DNA from: Lonicera japonica
Taxonomy: Eukaryota; Streptophyta; Magnoliopsida; Dipsacales; Caprifoliaceae
Assembly: GCA_021464415.1 (NCBI GenBank)
Contig: CM038469.1
Coordinates: 12,874,501 to 12,938,500, forward strand
Length of the DNA: 64,000 bases
Direction of reading: 5' to 3'
The position numbers were made by a program, and so were the translations under genes. Below the pieces are notes generated by a model. The model had not been told where the DNA came from. It searched no databases and worked only from the letters and a program-made list of their open reading frames with translations. Of the stretch, positions 48,612 through 59,872 are shown in pieces. Position 1 is the stretch's first letter; each line of letters opens with the position of its first letter.

Positions 48612-49632
48612 GCTAGCTAGGTATTCATGAAATCAAGCAATGTGTGACTAAGAGAGAGATCTAGAGAGAGAAGATATTAATTTGGATGTGTTGATCATGA
48701 GGTTGAGAGAGGCAAGGCATATAAGCAGTGAAAATAGTAATAGGAAGCATGTGAGCTAAGTCCCAAACATGAGGAAGATTCCATATGTATAGGGAGGGGA
48801 AATTAAGTACTTCGATCAGTTCCCAATGAAAATGAAAATAAAAGGGAAATGGTTCTGCTTTGCCAGAGTATTTGAAGATGAAAATATGCATCTTGCATGT
48901 TACATGCAACTTTTCTTTCTCTTTTTCTTCTTCCTTGGTTCCCTTGTGCAGCTAGGATAATTATGGAGACTAGCTTTTCCAGTTTAATTTCCAGTTTTTT
49001 CTTGTGGAATGAACGCGCTTGGGCAGGCCCTTAGGTTGTGCTAAGTAGATAACTGCGCATGATCGATCTTTATTACAAAAATCAAATTTTGTAACGTACG
49101 TAATTTAAATATTCGATCAAGAAAGTATCTCGTTATACAAGAAATTATTGGCGGCCACCTAAGTTCAATTTACAACCCTATCCTCCTTCCAACCTCCCAC
49201 CACACACACACAAATCCACCTGCGAAGAAAAGGCTATACATGTTTCAATATTTGTATAGAACCCTGTATATATATTTGCGAATGATTATAAACCACGCTT
49301 CAAATATATAATCAGGGACGATTTTTACTTACTATATTCACTCCGTACACTCTCAAGTCTATCCTTAATTAAATGAACAAATTGTGATGCAAAATCCAAA
49401 AAATGTGTCGAAAAGTGCATACATATCAAGTATTTTATACCTCATACGTAGGATGATCACTTTCTAATACATCAACTCGTTTGAATTATAAAGTTAAGTG
49501 GGTATTTGAGCTGGTGTTGCATGTTGTATTTAATACATTGAGTAATTAATTTGCATGCCCAAGCCAACACATGGAATTAGAGAAATAGTTAATTAATTAC
49601 AAAAAATTATTTGAATTCCAAAACAAGATATT
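48612..49632. other. CEP-B upstream region, no further gene seen
   Basis: Holds GA-rich leader-like sequence (48650-48675) and a candidate TATATG motif on minus near 48717-48724. No confident TATA box. The frame at 48661-48909 has no known motif. Confidence 0.4.
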
Positions 49633-50240
49633 GTTATGAAATTGGTGAATGGAAGCTCACACACAACTAAAGTAAAATTGAGAAAATAAAGAAAATTAAA
49701 CACACAAAATTTACGTGAAAAACCTCCAATTAAATTGAAGGAAAAACCACGGGCAAATGACGGAGGATTTTATTTATAAAATGAGATACAACACCTTCTC
49801 TCTAAATATAAGGAGAGAACAATTACACTCTCTCTTAATTTAGGAGAAACAATAACCTCTCTCTAGACCTCTCTTTACCAAGCTTTGTTGATTCTTGGCT
49901 TGATGATACAAATGGAGTAGGATGGAGAGGTATATATAGTAGTTACAAAATACATCCAATGGTCCACATTCAATCCCACCAACCATGATCCAAGGGCTCA
50001 TATTCATTCTCACCTACCACGCATGATGTAAGCGATGATATCATCGATGCATGATGTAAGCGATAACATCATCATGATGTAGGCAATGACATCGTCATGA
50101 TGTACGATGTAAGCGATGACATCATCATGATGTAGGCGATGACATCGTCATGATGTAAGTGATGACATAGTTGATGTACGATGCAGGCGATGACATCATT
50201 GATGCACAATGACAATTGTTATTTTTCTACTACCTCAACA
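49633..50240 (-). mobile_element. Solo LTR, 608 bp, TSD GATAT
   Basis: On the minus strand it starts TGTTGAGGTAGTAG and ends CCAATTTCATAACA. GATAT flanks both sides (49628-49632 and 50241-50245). No internal domain or second LTR. It contains the minisatellite at 50020-50215. Confidence 0.8.
50020..50215. repeat. Minisatellite of GATGTAAGCGATGACATCATC-like units
   Basis: Roughly eight degenerate ~21-27 bp units built on GATGTA(A/G)GCGATGACATC, each partly palindromic (GATGACATCATC). It sits within the solo LTR. Confidence 0.8.
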
Positions 50241-50245
50241 GATAT

Positions 50246-53200
50246 CCCGTTTACCGTACCACCCATCTGGAGCGGATCTAGGAATTGAGTTTTGGGGAGG
50301 TGGAAATGTATGTTACTCGTACTATAACAAAAATTAAGATTTTGTCACGAATTTTTTTTGGTTCTCAAATTAGTATTAAAGATTCACTTCCCCTATCATA
50401 CTTATAGGGCGGCAAAAAATTTTTGCTACTGTTCTAAAACATAATTTCTTTATTTAGGTAACAAATTTATCTACTAAATATTTGCCGACTATATGTAACT
50501 TAAGGTAATAGGGTCTGTTATATATAATTGTGAATGAATTTGCTTTGAAATTTTTAATTTTGTATTTATTTTTTGTTTATTTTTTAAGAAGGGCTAATTT
50601 ATCAACTCAAAACAAAAAGGGACATAAATTTTAATGAATTAGCCGCACCCAACCCTGTATATCCATCAGTCAGCATAGGTCATGTTAATGCAACTTCAAT
50701 AAGCTCAAAGGTCATTTAAATTTTCAAATATACACGTACAATCTAAAGGTGTACTGCAATATTCTCTGTACATGTTTCTATATTCAAATAATTAATAAAC
50801 CAAGAAGTTAATAAGCGATTAAACTTACTTAATTAAAAAAAATAAATGATTAGCTTATGTCCCGAAAGGTGTGTTAATCATACGATAAACGAAAAAAAAA
50901 TCCCATGTATGAAAATATCTACCCTAAAACCATCTCCACCGGTTTCTTAAAACTGTATGCTAAAATTGTATAATATAGCATACCATTTACTCATGCACCG
51001 CAGCGGAAAGGGAAGCAAAAGGGGAAAAAAGCTAGAGCTGATGCATTGAATGTCAGCCAAGAGAATTCAACCACAGACGATGTACCGTGCATCGGCTGTG
51101 GTTTATCCCATAGACGATGAACTGTCCATTGGTTGTCGGTACTTTATAAACGGTCATCTTCTCTCTCCCCCAACTCCCACCATTTTTATACAACCATCTC
51201 CACTCTTCGATCATACATCTCCCCTCTTCACTCTTCAATCTTCATAATCTCCATCTCCACTCTTGATACAAAAAAAAATTAGCTACAGCCGATTGAAGAA
51301 ACAGTGACTGCTGAAGATTTTACTGCATCATCTGTTTTTTGAGGTAAATATTAATTTTATGCTTTTATTTTATTGTATTTGAAATTGTATTAGATGTTAC
51401 TTTTTTTTTAACATTTATCAAAGTACATGTTTATTTATCTCAAATTTAGAAAACAAAATAATAGATTTATGTAATTTGATTTTGTCTAAAAATTTTATTC
51501 ATTTATATTTTTTCTATAAAAAATGCAAAACATGGGTGTTTATAAAATACAAAATCATACTGTTTTTTATATTTAAAAAATTAAAAAACAGAGTGTTTTA
51601 AAAAAATACAAACCAACTATTTATATTGTTTTTGTTAAATTAAAAACCTGGTTGTTTTAAAAAAATACAAAAGCCAACTGTTAGATTTTGTTTTTAAATA
51701 CTAAAAACTTGGTTGTTTTAAATAATATAAATAATATAAATAACAAAATAATAGATTTATGTAATTTGATTTTGTTAAAAAAAATTATTCATTTATATTT
51801 TGTCATGGAAAACTGTTTTTTTTTTAATATTTACCCAATTGTTTTTTTCATTTATAAAAATGAAAAACATGGGTGTTTATAAAATACACCCATCATATTG
51901 TTGGTTTGGGAATAAAAGCTACCAGATGGACCTATCCCAAAACAAATATGATCTTTCTTTTCTTGCTTGCTGTTCTTAAGTTGATTAACACAGTTCATCT
52001 TCCTCACTCACAATTTCTAATAGCCAAATAATCAAATCCGTCCGATTCTCTTCAAACTGGAATTGGTTAGCTTTTAGCCACGTACCCTAGATCATAAAGT
52101 ACTAAATGAGTAAATGATATCTCAATAGTCTTGGTTCTGTTTCCAACAAATATCTATTCTTATTATAAACATGCATGTATATATAATTTAATTTATTTTT
52201 TTTTTCATTTTATTTTAAGAGTGTTTCTAGTAACATTATTTTTCTAGTGGAAAATGTTCAAGACGTCATGTTTATGGCAGTGGTGTTTGATTATATCATT
52301 TCAATGCAATCAATTTTATGGTTGTTTAACAAAAAAAGATAAAATTATACGACTAGGTTTAGCTTTATTTTTTCATTTTGTATGTATTTTTTTTAATTAA
52401 ATGTTTTACTTTTTTTTTGGGGTATGATTATATTTAAAACAGGCGTTTTAACACAATATTCTAATGAAATTAATGAAAACTTCAATATAATAGTAAAACT
52501 GTTGTTGCGGTATGATTTGACGTTATAACATATTCATTATGTTCGAAAATATCTATGAATTTAAAATTGGAAAAGAGAAATTCCTCAACAGTATATTTTT
52601 AAAAAATACTAATTTCAACATAATCAATAATTAACGATTTTTTTTTTTTATTTTTGTTGTGAAATTCAATATAGTAATTATGTCTAGAAAAAGAACAAAA
52701 TGAACAATTTAAAAAAGAAAAAATAGAACTTTCGCGTTGATAAAAAAATTGCAACAAGTTGGAGGCTTTAAGTAGACATAATTATCTGACATAAAAGTGT
52801 TATTTTTTTTTTGAACACGTACATTAAAGTTGACATAATAGAAACTTATCAATAATTAATTAATACATTAATACATTGATATATTAATTTTTTTTATGTC
52901 AAATATTTATGGAATATAATACCCAACTATTTGCCATGGATTCTCAATCACGAGTGAAAGAAGATTCCATTAGCGGTTGTACAATTTAAAACATCTTAGT
53001 AACATGGGTTATAGGTATATTTAAAGACACAAAAAAAAAAACCAAAAAAAACATCGGAGCATATATATTTATGGTATTCTTCTAGGAATCAAATTATTAA
53101 AGAGGATTCCATTTGTTTCAACTTTGCGGCTGGATTATCTTAAGAAGGCAGTCAATAGCTACAGAATATAACCATAAATCACCTTTATTTATTTTTTGGG

Positions 53201-53510
53201 AAAAGTAGTATATATATATATATATATATATTGAAACATGAAAAAACAAACACCAAATGAGAGAATTCCAACCGGTAAGCACTTAAAAAAGAAAAAGAAA
53301 GAAGAAGCACATTGTGTGGAGTTAGTTTGCTAACTCGGAAAAGGCATTCATGACTGAAATGATTTTATTTTAATTTTTTATGAAAATTGACTCGGTTTGA
53401 TTTTACTTCTTATTGCCTTTGATGAATTTTAGTGTCAAATATACATTATACTTAATAAAATTTTATACACACTATATATATACACACATAAACTTTCTTA
53501 TATGAATCAA
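50246..53510. other. AT-rich intergenic DNA with eroded repeats, no gene seen
   Basis: A more GC-rich block at about 50930-51345 begins with CATCTCCACCGG and ends in a C/T-rich stretch, resembling a transposon leader, but I could not define ends. Sequence around 51465-51555 is repeated at 51748-51900 (ATAGATTTATGTAATTTGAT and AAAACATGGGTGTTTATAAA). No protein-coding signal. Confidence 0.5.
51465..51900. repeat. Imperfect direct repeats, AT-rich
   Basis: Two diverged copies (about 51465-51555 and 51748-51886). Between them lie three shorter repeats of AAAAAATACAAA...CAACTG...TTTTT. Origin unknown. Confidence 0.6.
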
Positions 53511-53631
53511 TTTGTACAGACTGAACCTTTAGCGGCAGTTTTTGTCGCTAAAAATATATCTCTAATATTTCAGTGACGAAAAATCGTCGCTAAAAATCCC
53601 ATTCCGTACCAACGGGTCGGCATGAAAAATG
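53511..53631 (+). repeat. Short dispersed repeat, copy 2 (GTCGCTAAAAATAT family)
   Basis: Same family as 36061-36194 in the opposite orientation, sharing GTCGCTAAAAATATAT and a GACGAAAAATCGTCGC-like fold. Confidence 0.55.
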
Positions 53632-53841
53632 TAATATATATATATATATTAAAATTTATAAAGTTAGTGGGGCTGGTGGACTCTGCAGCGATACACTTGG
53701 TTACGCCCCACGATATACTTCTTAACTTGGACATTATAGAAGTAAATAGTAGAACTCTTAAAAACATCTCTAATGGTAGTATAAAAATTTACTTGTAAAT
53801 CATATATGTTAAGGTAGTTTTATAAAAAACTTGAACACTAA

Positions 53842-54124
53842 AGGTTCGTTTGATAACAACATGAAAAAGAAAAATAAAGTTGAGATGTGTGGTAAAATAT
53901 CTTCTTACTTGGTGACTTTTTCAGTGGAAAAATTTCTTTGGTGGTTGAGGAACAATTTCTTTTTTTTTTTAAAAAAAAAAAACAATGAAGGATATATGAC
54001 ATCTACTCATAAAAATGAGTATGAAATTAAGAACATCTCATAACATGTCTCGACTTATTTTTCAACTTTTTACACAAATCAAGTGTTTTTCTTATCATTT
54101 TTCAGGTTGCTATCAAACGAAGCC
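53842..54124. mobile_element. PIF/Harbinger-like MITE, 283 bp, TSD TAA
   Basis: GGTTCGTTTGATAACAAC at the left is mirrored by GGTTGCTATCAAACGAAGCC at the right. TAA on both sides (53839-53841, 54125-54127). The 53831-54043 frame crosses the left end and is not a gene. Confidence 0.75.
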
Positions 54125-54127
54125 TAA

Positions 54128-57100
54128 AAAAAAATGCTTAAATAATACTTTTATAAGATTTTGTGTAAATTTTGAAATAACCAATAAGATTCTAACACTT
54201 ATTAAATATCAATTTAAGTGATTTATTATTATTTTTTTTTGAATTTTTCTATAAATAATTTTATGTTCATAATGGATATTAATTTTTAGGAAATATATAG
54301 TTTTTTATTAAAATATATATTTTACATTTAAAATTATTACATTTTCAAATTCTATTTAAAAAGTTAAGAGATAAAGTTCATGTGGTATTGTCAAATGGAA
54401 ATGTATTTGTATAAAATCTCATTTAAGAAGATTGTTGGAAATGGAAAAAAAATTATAAGTGGTGTAAATTATACACAAAACAAAGATATATAAGACTCAA
54501 AATACTCTAATTTAGGAAAAAAGAAATGAAAAATTATTTATTTAATTTTTATACAATTGTTTAAATGCCAAATGTGTCAAACACAAACACCAACTCTGGA
54601 ATTTAACTAAAAACACATCTCAACACTCTCTCTACTTATCACAAACACCCCGTCCATTTCCTGAGGTTAAGAACATTTTTTCTAATTGGGCTGAGTTTAT
54701 GTGAGTGTACTCATTTCTCATTAAACCGATTTTATTTTAAAAAATCAATAAACTCCTTTCAAGTAGGCCGAATGTAGATGGCATATTATTATTAGGCAGG
54801 TCTCAACGAATATTACTGATAATAAATTTATCATACTTATGACAATGGAATATTTATGATAAATATAAACAATGTTGACCTTTTTACTAAATAAAAATAT
54901 TGTTTTCATTTACGATTCTTATCATTTATTTTTGTTGAGTGAATTACTCTTTAATTATATTTTGTAAAGTTATAATTGTGTTCGTCGATTCTTTTTATTT
55001 TTCTAGAGTGGATTATACGAGTTGAATTATATTTTGTAAAAGTATAATTTGCGCAAACGGTGCTTAGTTTCATACCATCAAGCAGGGGCTCGAATCCAAA
55101 CATTGTGTGTTCCGCTCGGCCGCAAGTGATTTGAATTCAGGGAACGAGAAGAAAATGAAAGGAAAAGAGGAGGGATAACAAATCGCTTGTTTGTATAGAT
55201 ATATCAATCGGTGGATTGGCAGAACAGTTCAAGCGAATACTCTGGAAAAATCGAGGTTAGTACTTGCGAAAAAGGAAAATTACTGCTGCTAATTTTCGAT
55301 TTATGGTGTATATTTCTGTATATGTGTTCAAGTTGTGTAATATTTAATTTAGGGTAAAGTAACTGCTATATTTTAATCAATCAATCTCTGTGATGGGGAT
55401 TGTTTCTCATATTTTGATTACTTTTGTACTGCATCTTCTTTGGTTCTAGGGTTTGATTCTTTTGACTTAGCTTTTGATTTTAATAATATAGAAAATTGTT
55501 TAATGCCGTTAAAGAATCTGTTCGGTCGAGGAACCACAATGCATATAATGCTTTAACTCCCTTCCTCATGTGCGATCCCATACACGCACGTGGAGAACAG
55601 ATTAAAAGATTAGGCATTAAACAGACAGATCCAGAATTAATAGATAGCCAGCAATCTCCGAGGTATTGTTAGGAATCATCTCTCCCAAAAGTTTAAATTG
55701 CCGAGTAAAGGAACCACAATGCTGTATCATTCCTAACAAATACAATTGAAAGGAGAAAATTATAAATTATATAAATATCACTTGTGATCATGGCTTCCAT
55801 GTGCTTTTCGATTCCTCTCTCTCTGATTTATATTTGTTTGTACTATGTTTACTGTCATTGGAGATGAAAAAAGTTCTCCTTTCCGAATAATAAAAAGTTT
55901 GAGTTAGCTGGCCTCAGATTTGTTTAAAGTAAAAGTAGGGTTTGTACTTTACGCCATTCTGGAAAGCCTTTTTGCCCATCTCAACTGCAATCTGCCCATG
56001 TTTTATATGACTTTTTACTTTTCACATACCTTATTTGTTTTTGAGGATCAACTGTCCAACTTCACTAGTTTTTCTTTCCATTTACTTTTCTATTAAGGAT
56101 GATCAAAAAAACTTCAAAAGCTAGATCAAGGGGTTATACTTGCACGCTTGTTCACGTCTAATAGGACTGGAGGAGTATCCAAGCGTTTTCAGTACCTAGC
56201 TTGGATACTATAGTAGAGTTCAATCCCTCGCATGGGATCTTGCTTTACGGACCATTTTTTTGGTTTCATTCCCAAATGCTGAATGGAAACTCTGAAAATT
56301 GCTTGTTTTTGTATCTGAATGAACCTCTAAAATGCACATTGTTTGTTTGCGTCTATTTGCCTCTGATTGCTGAGAACATTCCATTTGGAAAAAGTTATCG
56401 AAGGATACTAGGTTCAAAGTAAAAACAGCCAGGGTAAGACAGGTTGTGGTGATTTATTATTTAATCATTCAGAGACAGGTTTCCTCTTGACAGTAGAATT
56501 GAAAAAAAAAAAGGACAAAAGACTAGCCGTTAGGCTTTTAATTCTATTTTTAGGAATTATCACTTAAAAAAAATCTTTTATGTTTAATGAACCTCTGATT
56601 AGTATTAAGAGGTCAAAACAAACATCACTTTACCAACCATTCTTGTGCCAAATTATTATGAAGTTTCCGGTCAGAATTATGGAATTTGATGAAAGTGAAT
56701 TTTGGTGGGGAAGATCCCAGCCGTTCATTCATGAATCAATGACAATGATCACTGCCAAGTCAACATATATGAATTCATACAGTATACCTGCATTCTCCAT
56801 ATTATATAATACATATAGGGCTGATTACCTCCTTAATGCAAATATGACACAATCCTCCTTGTAATGAAGTTTAAATAGCAAAGTTTTTACGCTGTTGATC
56901 TTGAAACCAAAGAACTGGATTAAGAATCTTGATCAGAAAGACATTTGATTTAAGTTGATAAACGTTCTTGTACTCATTCAAATTTTGATACATCCTGAGT
57001 TATGTTCTGGCCTTTATATAATGGTGCCATTGATTCTTGGATTATAAATAAGCAGCTGGGGAGAAAGGCATTGAGATGCAAGAATTCAATTTACTCAATC

Positions 57101-57305
57101 ATCTATGTTTACAATGATTTTACATTAGTACCCTACTAATAATTTACATATAAAAGTCTCGTGCCGAAACATTTTCGGCTATCAAACTAATGAAAAAGAA
57201 AAATGCATAAGCCCGGCCAACCAGTTGAGCTATGAGATGAATTCAAATGCATTATACAAAATAATTGCAGCAAACTATTGTGTACATATCAACAAGTATA
57301 CATGC
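54128..57305. other. Intergenic DNA between MITE and CEP-C, no protein gene seen
   Basis: From about 55000 the composition is less AT-rich. A 13-base phrase GGAACCACAATGC occurs at 55530 and 55709, and a hairpin lies at 55666-55739. This could be a transcribed non-coding region, but nothing proves it. Frames at 56201-56422 and 56580-56864 have no recognisable domain. Confidence 0.45.
55666..55739. other. Hairpin with 11 bp perfect stem
   Basis: TTGTTAGGAAT (55666-55676) pairs with ATTCCTAACAA (55729-55739), extending to 13 of 14 pairs, with a ~50 base loop. Too short and loop-heavy for a typical microRNA precursor; it may be a MITE relic. Confidence 0.4.
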
Positions 57306-57785
57306 CTATGCATTTGGCTCGGTTTTATTGTTTTGTAAAGAATGACCAACACCTGGGCTGTGACCTGGAACTGTGGGTCGAAAGTCGTCTGTGTTTCCTG
57401 TAAGAAAACTTTCAACTGTGGAACCATTACCCAATGCATCTGGTTCAACATCTAGGTTGTGTTCCTCAAATGAATGGCCCACACCGGGGCTGTTACCTGG
57501 TTTTGTAGGTCGAAAGTCATCTACATTTCCTGCTTCTAAGTTGCCAAACCCAAGAGATTGAGTAGGTGATGTTGGGAAAGTCTTTTTCTTACTTGCAACA
57601 TGGTCTGCATTAGGGATGTCCCCTACGGGTTTCACTTGCTTCCCCAAATCCCTTCGTTCTTCAGTGGTATTAAAATCTTGTTTCTTCAATGATTTTAGTT
57701 GCCTTCCCTCAGTAAATAGAATTTGATGGCATGCAATTACTGCAAGAAGGAAAACATAGGTGTAGATGGGTTGGAAATAGGCCAT
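57306..57785 (-). CDS. CEP: CEP-C: two-domain CEP precursor
   Basis: A 159-residue secreted precursor. Residues 1-26 form a signal peptide followed by TEGRQLKS, matching the family EGR motif. A ~60-residue polar prodomain leads to two CEP domains: DFRPTKPGNSPGVGH (residues 90-104) and DFRPTVPGHSPGVGH (134-148). They are separated by a 29-residue acidic linker and followed by 11 residues. Both keep the prolines at positions 4, 7 and 11 and the terminal His; the first has Asn for His at position 9. Multi-domain CEP precursors are known and yield several peptides from one mRNA. The ATG at 57785 is the first in frame and directly precedes the signal peptide. Single exon. The TATA box is 120 bp upstream, but a rearranged LTR element begins just beyond it (57921), so upstream control sequence has been displaced by nearly 2 kb. 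Confidence 0.94.
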   Translation of the reverse strand: MAYFQPIYTYVFLLAVIACHQILFTEGRQLKSLKKQDFNTTEERRDLGKQVKPVGDIPNADHVASKKKTFPTSPTQSLGFGNLEAGNVDDFRPTKPGNSPGVGHSFEEHNLDVEPDALGNGSTVESFLTGNTDDFRPTVPGHSPGVGHSLQNNKTEPNA

Positions 57786-57805
57786 GAAGAAACAAAGAAC
57801 AGATT

Positions 57806-57920
57806 GCTTTGGTGAATTGTTTTGTTTTCTGAATGAGAAGGTTCTAAGAAAAGCAGGCTTAGGGAGAGAAGGTGAATGATGAATGCATCTTGTGCCTTCC
57901 TTGGTATTTATAATCTTTGG
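57806..57920 (-). repeat. 115 bp CEP-C promoter/leader repeat, proximal copy
   Basis: Identical to 59758-59872. It contains the leader and TATA box of CEP-C. Its right end abuts transposon sequence at 57921. Confidence 0.95.
57905..57912 (-). promoter_or_regulatory. TATA box of CEP-C (proximal copy)
   Basis: TATAAATA on the minus strand, 120 bp upstream of the ATG. An identical copy at 59857-59864 lies in the distal duplicate of this promoter segment. Confidence 0.7.
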
Positions 57921-57925
57921 ATTGA

Positions 57926-58321
57926 TTATTGATTTAATTGATTTTGGATTGATTGTGGATAGGTGAGTCGGCGAGGAAGCGACGAGGCAGCGAGATGATT
58001 GTGTTATTGGCTATGGTCCGGCGGGCGACAAGATGTATCGCCCGCCAGCAACGGCGGAAAGTCGAGAGGATCTTACACCTCTGATACCATGTAGAAAACT
58101 AGAGAGAAATGAAAGATTATTGATTTCATTGATATATTGTGTGTCTATTACAATGGGAAATGCTCTATATTTATACAAGTAAAAGAAGGAAACATGAGTG
58201 CCTAAAAACATGGAAGAAAACATGGAGGAGACAAGGAGTGAAACATGGAGAAGAAAAGGGAAAAGGAGAATAAAGGAATAAAGGAAAAACTTTCTAATAT
58301 TCTAACACTAATATTCTAACA
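57926..58321 (-). repeat. 396 bp perfect repeat, copy A (internal fragment plus LTR)
   Basis: Identical base for base, as far as I can read, to 59362-59757. It contains an internal fragment with the primer site (58078-58089, TGGTATCAGAGG on minus) and the LTR at 58090-58321. Confidence 0.93.
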
Positions 58322-58466
58322 CCCCCCCTCAAACTCAAGGTGGCATATGGGATGTCATCTTGAGTTTGCAGAGCATGTCTTGAAAGATGAGGAATGCTGG
58401 GTAAGTATTATTTGGCAAGGGAGGTCCAGTTTTAATTGTTCGATATGGTTGTTAATTGTCTGGCAC

Positions 58467-58655
58467 GATTGCCATCCGGGGCGAGGTCCGACACGTCATG
58501 GATGCCGTTTGGGGTGAAATCTGACACGGCTGGATTTGATATGATTGACGTTCGGGGAGAGATTGCCATCCGGGGCGAGGTCCGACACGTAATGGATGCC
58601 GTTTGGGGTGAAATCTGACACGGCTGGATTTGATATGATTGACGTCCGGGGAGAG
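58467..58655. repeat. 94 bp tandem duplication in the LTR element
   Basis: Two near-identical GC-rich units starting GATTGCCATCCGGGGCGAGG at about 58467 and 58561. Confidence 0.9.
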
Positions 58656-58914
58656 ATCCGACATGGCTGAAGGCCGGCATGAATATATGTTTATTTCCCC
58701 CCTCAAACTCAAGGTGGTACGAAAAGACCAACTTGAGTTTGACAATAGATGATGGAAATATAAAGATTTTTTTTTTTTTTTTTTTTATTGGTGTTAGACA
58801 GTGGGATTTGGTGAAGATTTGATGGTGATAAAGGTTTCGATGGTGAATGGCCGGTAGAGGAAAGGAGGAACAATGATGTTTTAGATGATAATAGTGGATG
58901 ATGAACAGAAAAAT

Positions 58915-59095
58915 CAGAAAAGTTCTGGGGTGGAAATGGAAAAATCAGAAAGTTCTGGGGTAGAAATAGAAAAATCAAAAAGTTCTGGGGTGGAAATGGA
59001 AATATCAAAAAGTTCTGGGGTGGAAATGAAAATATCAGAAAGTTCTGGGGTGGAAATAGAAATATCAGAAAGTTCTGGGGTGGAAATAAAAATCT
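58915..59095. repeat. 30 bp minisatellite, 6 units, in the LTR element
   Basis: AGTTCTGGGGTGGAAAT recurs every 30 bp from about 58920 with small changes. The resulting open frames on both strands are repeat artefacts. Confidence 0.92.
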
Positions 59096-59361
59096 AAAAG
59101 TTGTAGGGCCAAATTATAAATATCAAAAACTTCAGGGGTCAAAATGCAAATAATACAAACTATTCTTTTGGCGTTGGAATCGTCTTTTCAAGACGAAGAG
59201 GATGGGTATGGATTGATATGGATTGGATATAGTTTTTCTTAGGCTGGTTTGAGCAGTGGGATGGTTTTGTAGATGATTTAGTAATGGTGGATTAGCAGTG
59301 GGTTAGTTTGTGGGTTGATTGGAAAAGGAGGATGAGAAATGGAGAAGGAGAAGAAATGTTG

Positions 59362-59757
59362 TTATTGATTTAATTGATTTTGGATTGATTGTGGATAGGT
59401 GAGTCGGCGAGGAAGCGACGAGGCAGCGAGATGATTGTGTTATTGGCTATGGTCCGGCGGGCGACAAGATGTATCGCCCGCCAGCAACGGCGGAAAGTCG
59501 AGAGGATCTTACACCTCTGATACCATGTAGAAAACTAGAGAGAAATGAAAGATTATTGATTTCATTGATATATTGTGTGTCTATTACAATGGGAAATGCT
59601 CTATATTTATACAAGTAAAAGAAGGAAACATGAGTGCCTAAAAACATGGAAGAAAACATGGAGGAGACAAGGAGTGAAACATGGAGAAGAAAAGGGAAAA
59701 GGAGAATAAAGGAATAAAGGAAAAACTTTCTAATATTCTAACACTAATATTCTAACA
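59362..59757 (-). repeat. 396 bp perfect repeat, copy B
   Basis: Counterpart of 57926-58321, containing the 5' LTR and primer site of the element. Confidence 0.93.
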
Positions 59758-59872
59758 GCTTTGGTGAATTGTTTTGTTTTCTGAATGAGAAGGTTCTAAG
59801 AAAAGCAGGCTTAGGGAGAGAAGGTGAATGATGAATGCATCTTGTGCCTTCCTTGGTATTTATAATCTTTGG
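59758..59872 (-). repeat. 115 bp CEP-C promoter/leader repeat, distal copy
   Basis: Identical to 57806-57920, including TATAAATA at 59857-59864. It continues into unique sequence (GAGGGATTTG), so this is probably the native right flank of the insertion site, with GCTTT as the original target. Confidence 0.95.

Larger units (their letters stand above)
58090..59757 (-). mobile_element. Non-autonomous LTR retrotransposon (TRIM/LARD-like), 1.67 kb
   Basis: Minus-strand element with 232 bp identical LTRs at 59526-59757 (5') and 58090-58321 (3'), each starting TGTTAGAATATTAG and ending TTTTCTACA. The primer site TGGTATCAGAGG follows the 5' LTR (59514-59525). A G-rich polypurine tract precedes the 3' LTR (58322-58328). 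There is no gag or pol. The interior has a 94 bp tandem pair and a 30 bp minisatellite. Beyond the 3' LTR a second primer-site/internal fragment (57926-58089) follows, so the structure is internal-LTR-internal-LTR. Identical LTRs imply a very young insertion. Confidence 0.85.

Noticed and set aside
55666..55739. microRNA precursor
   Set aside because: The paired stem is only 11-14 bp, too short for a plant miRNA duplex, and no known miRNA sequence was recognised.
58885..59097. Repetitive Ser-Gly-Val-Glu protein
   Set aside because: It comes from the 30 bp minisatellite in the LTR element; no start context or family support.
58011..59659. Two identical 70-residue proteins on the minus strand
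   Set aside because: They are the same LTR/primer-site sequence (396 bp repeat) read twice, with a frame crossing the primer-binding site.
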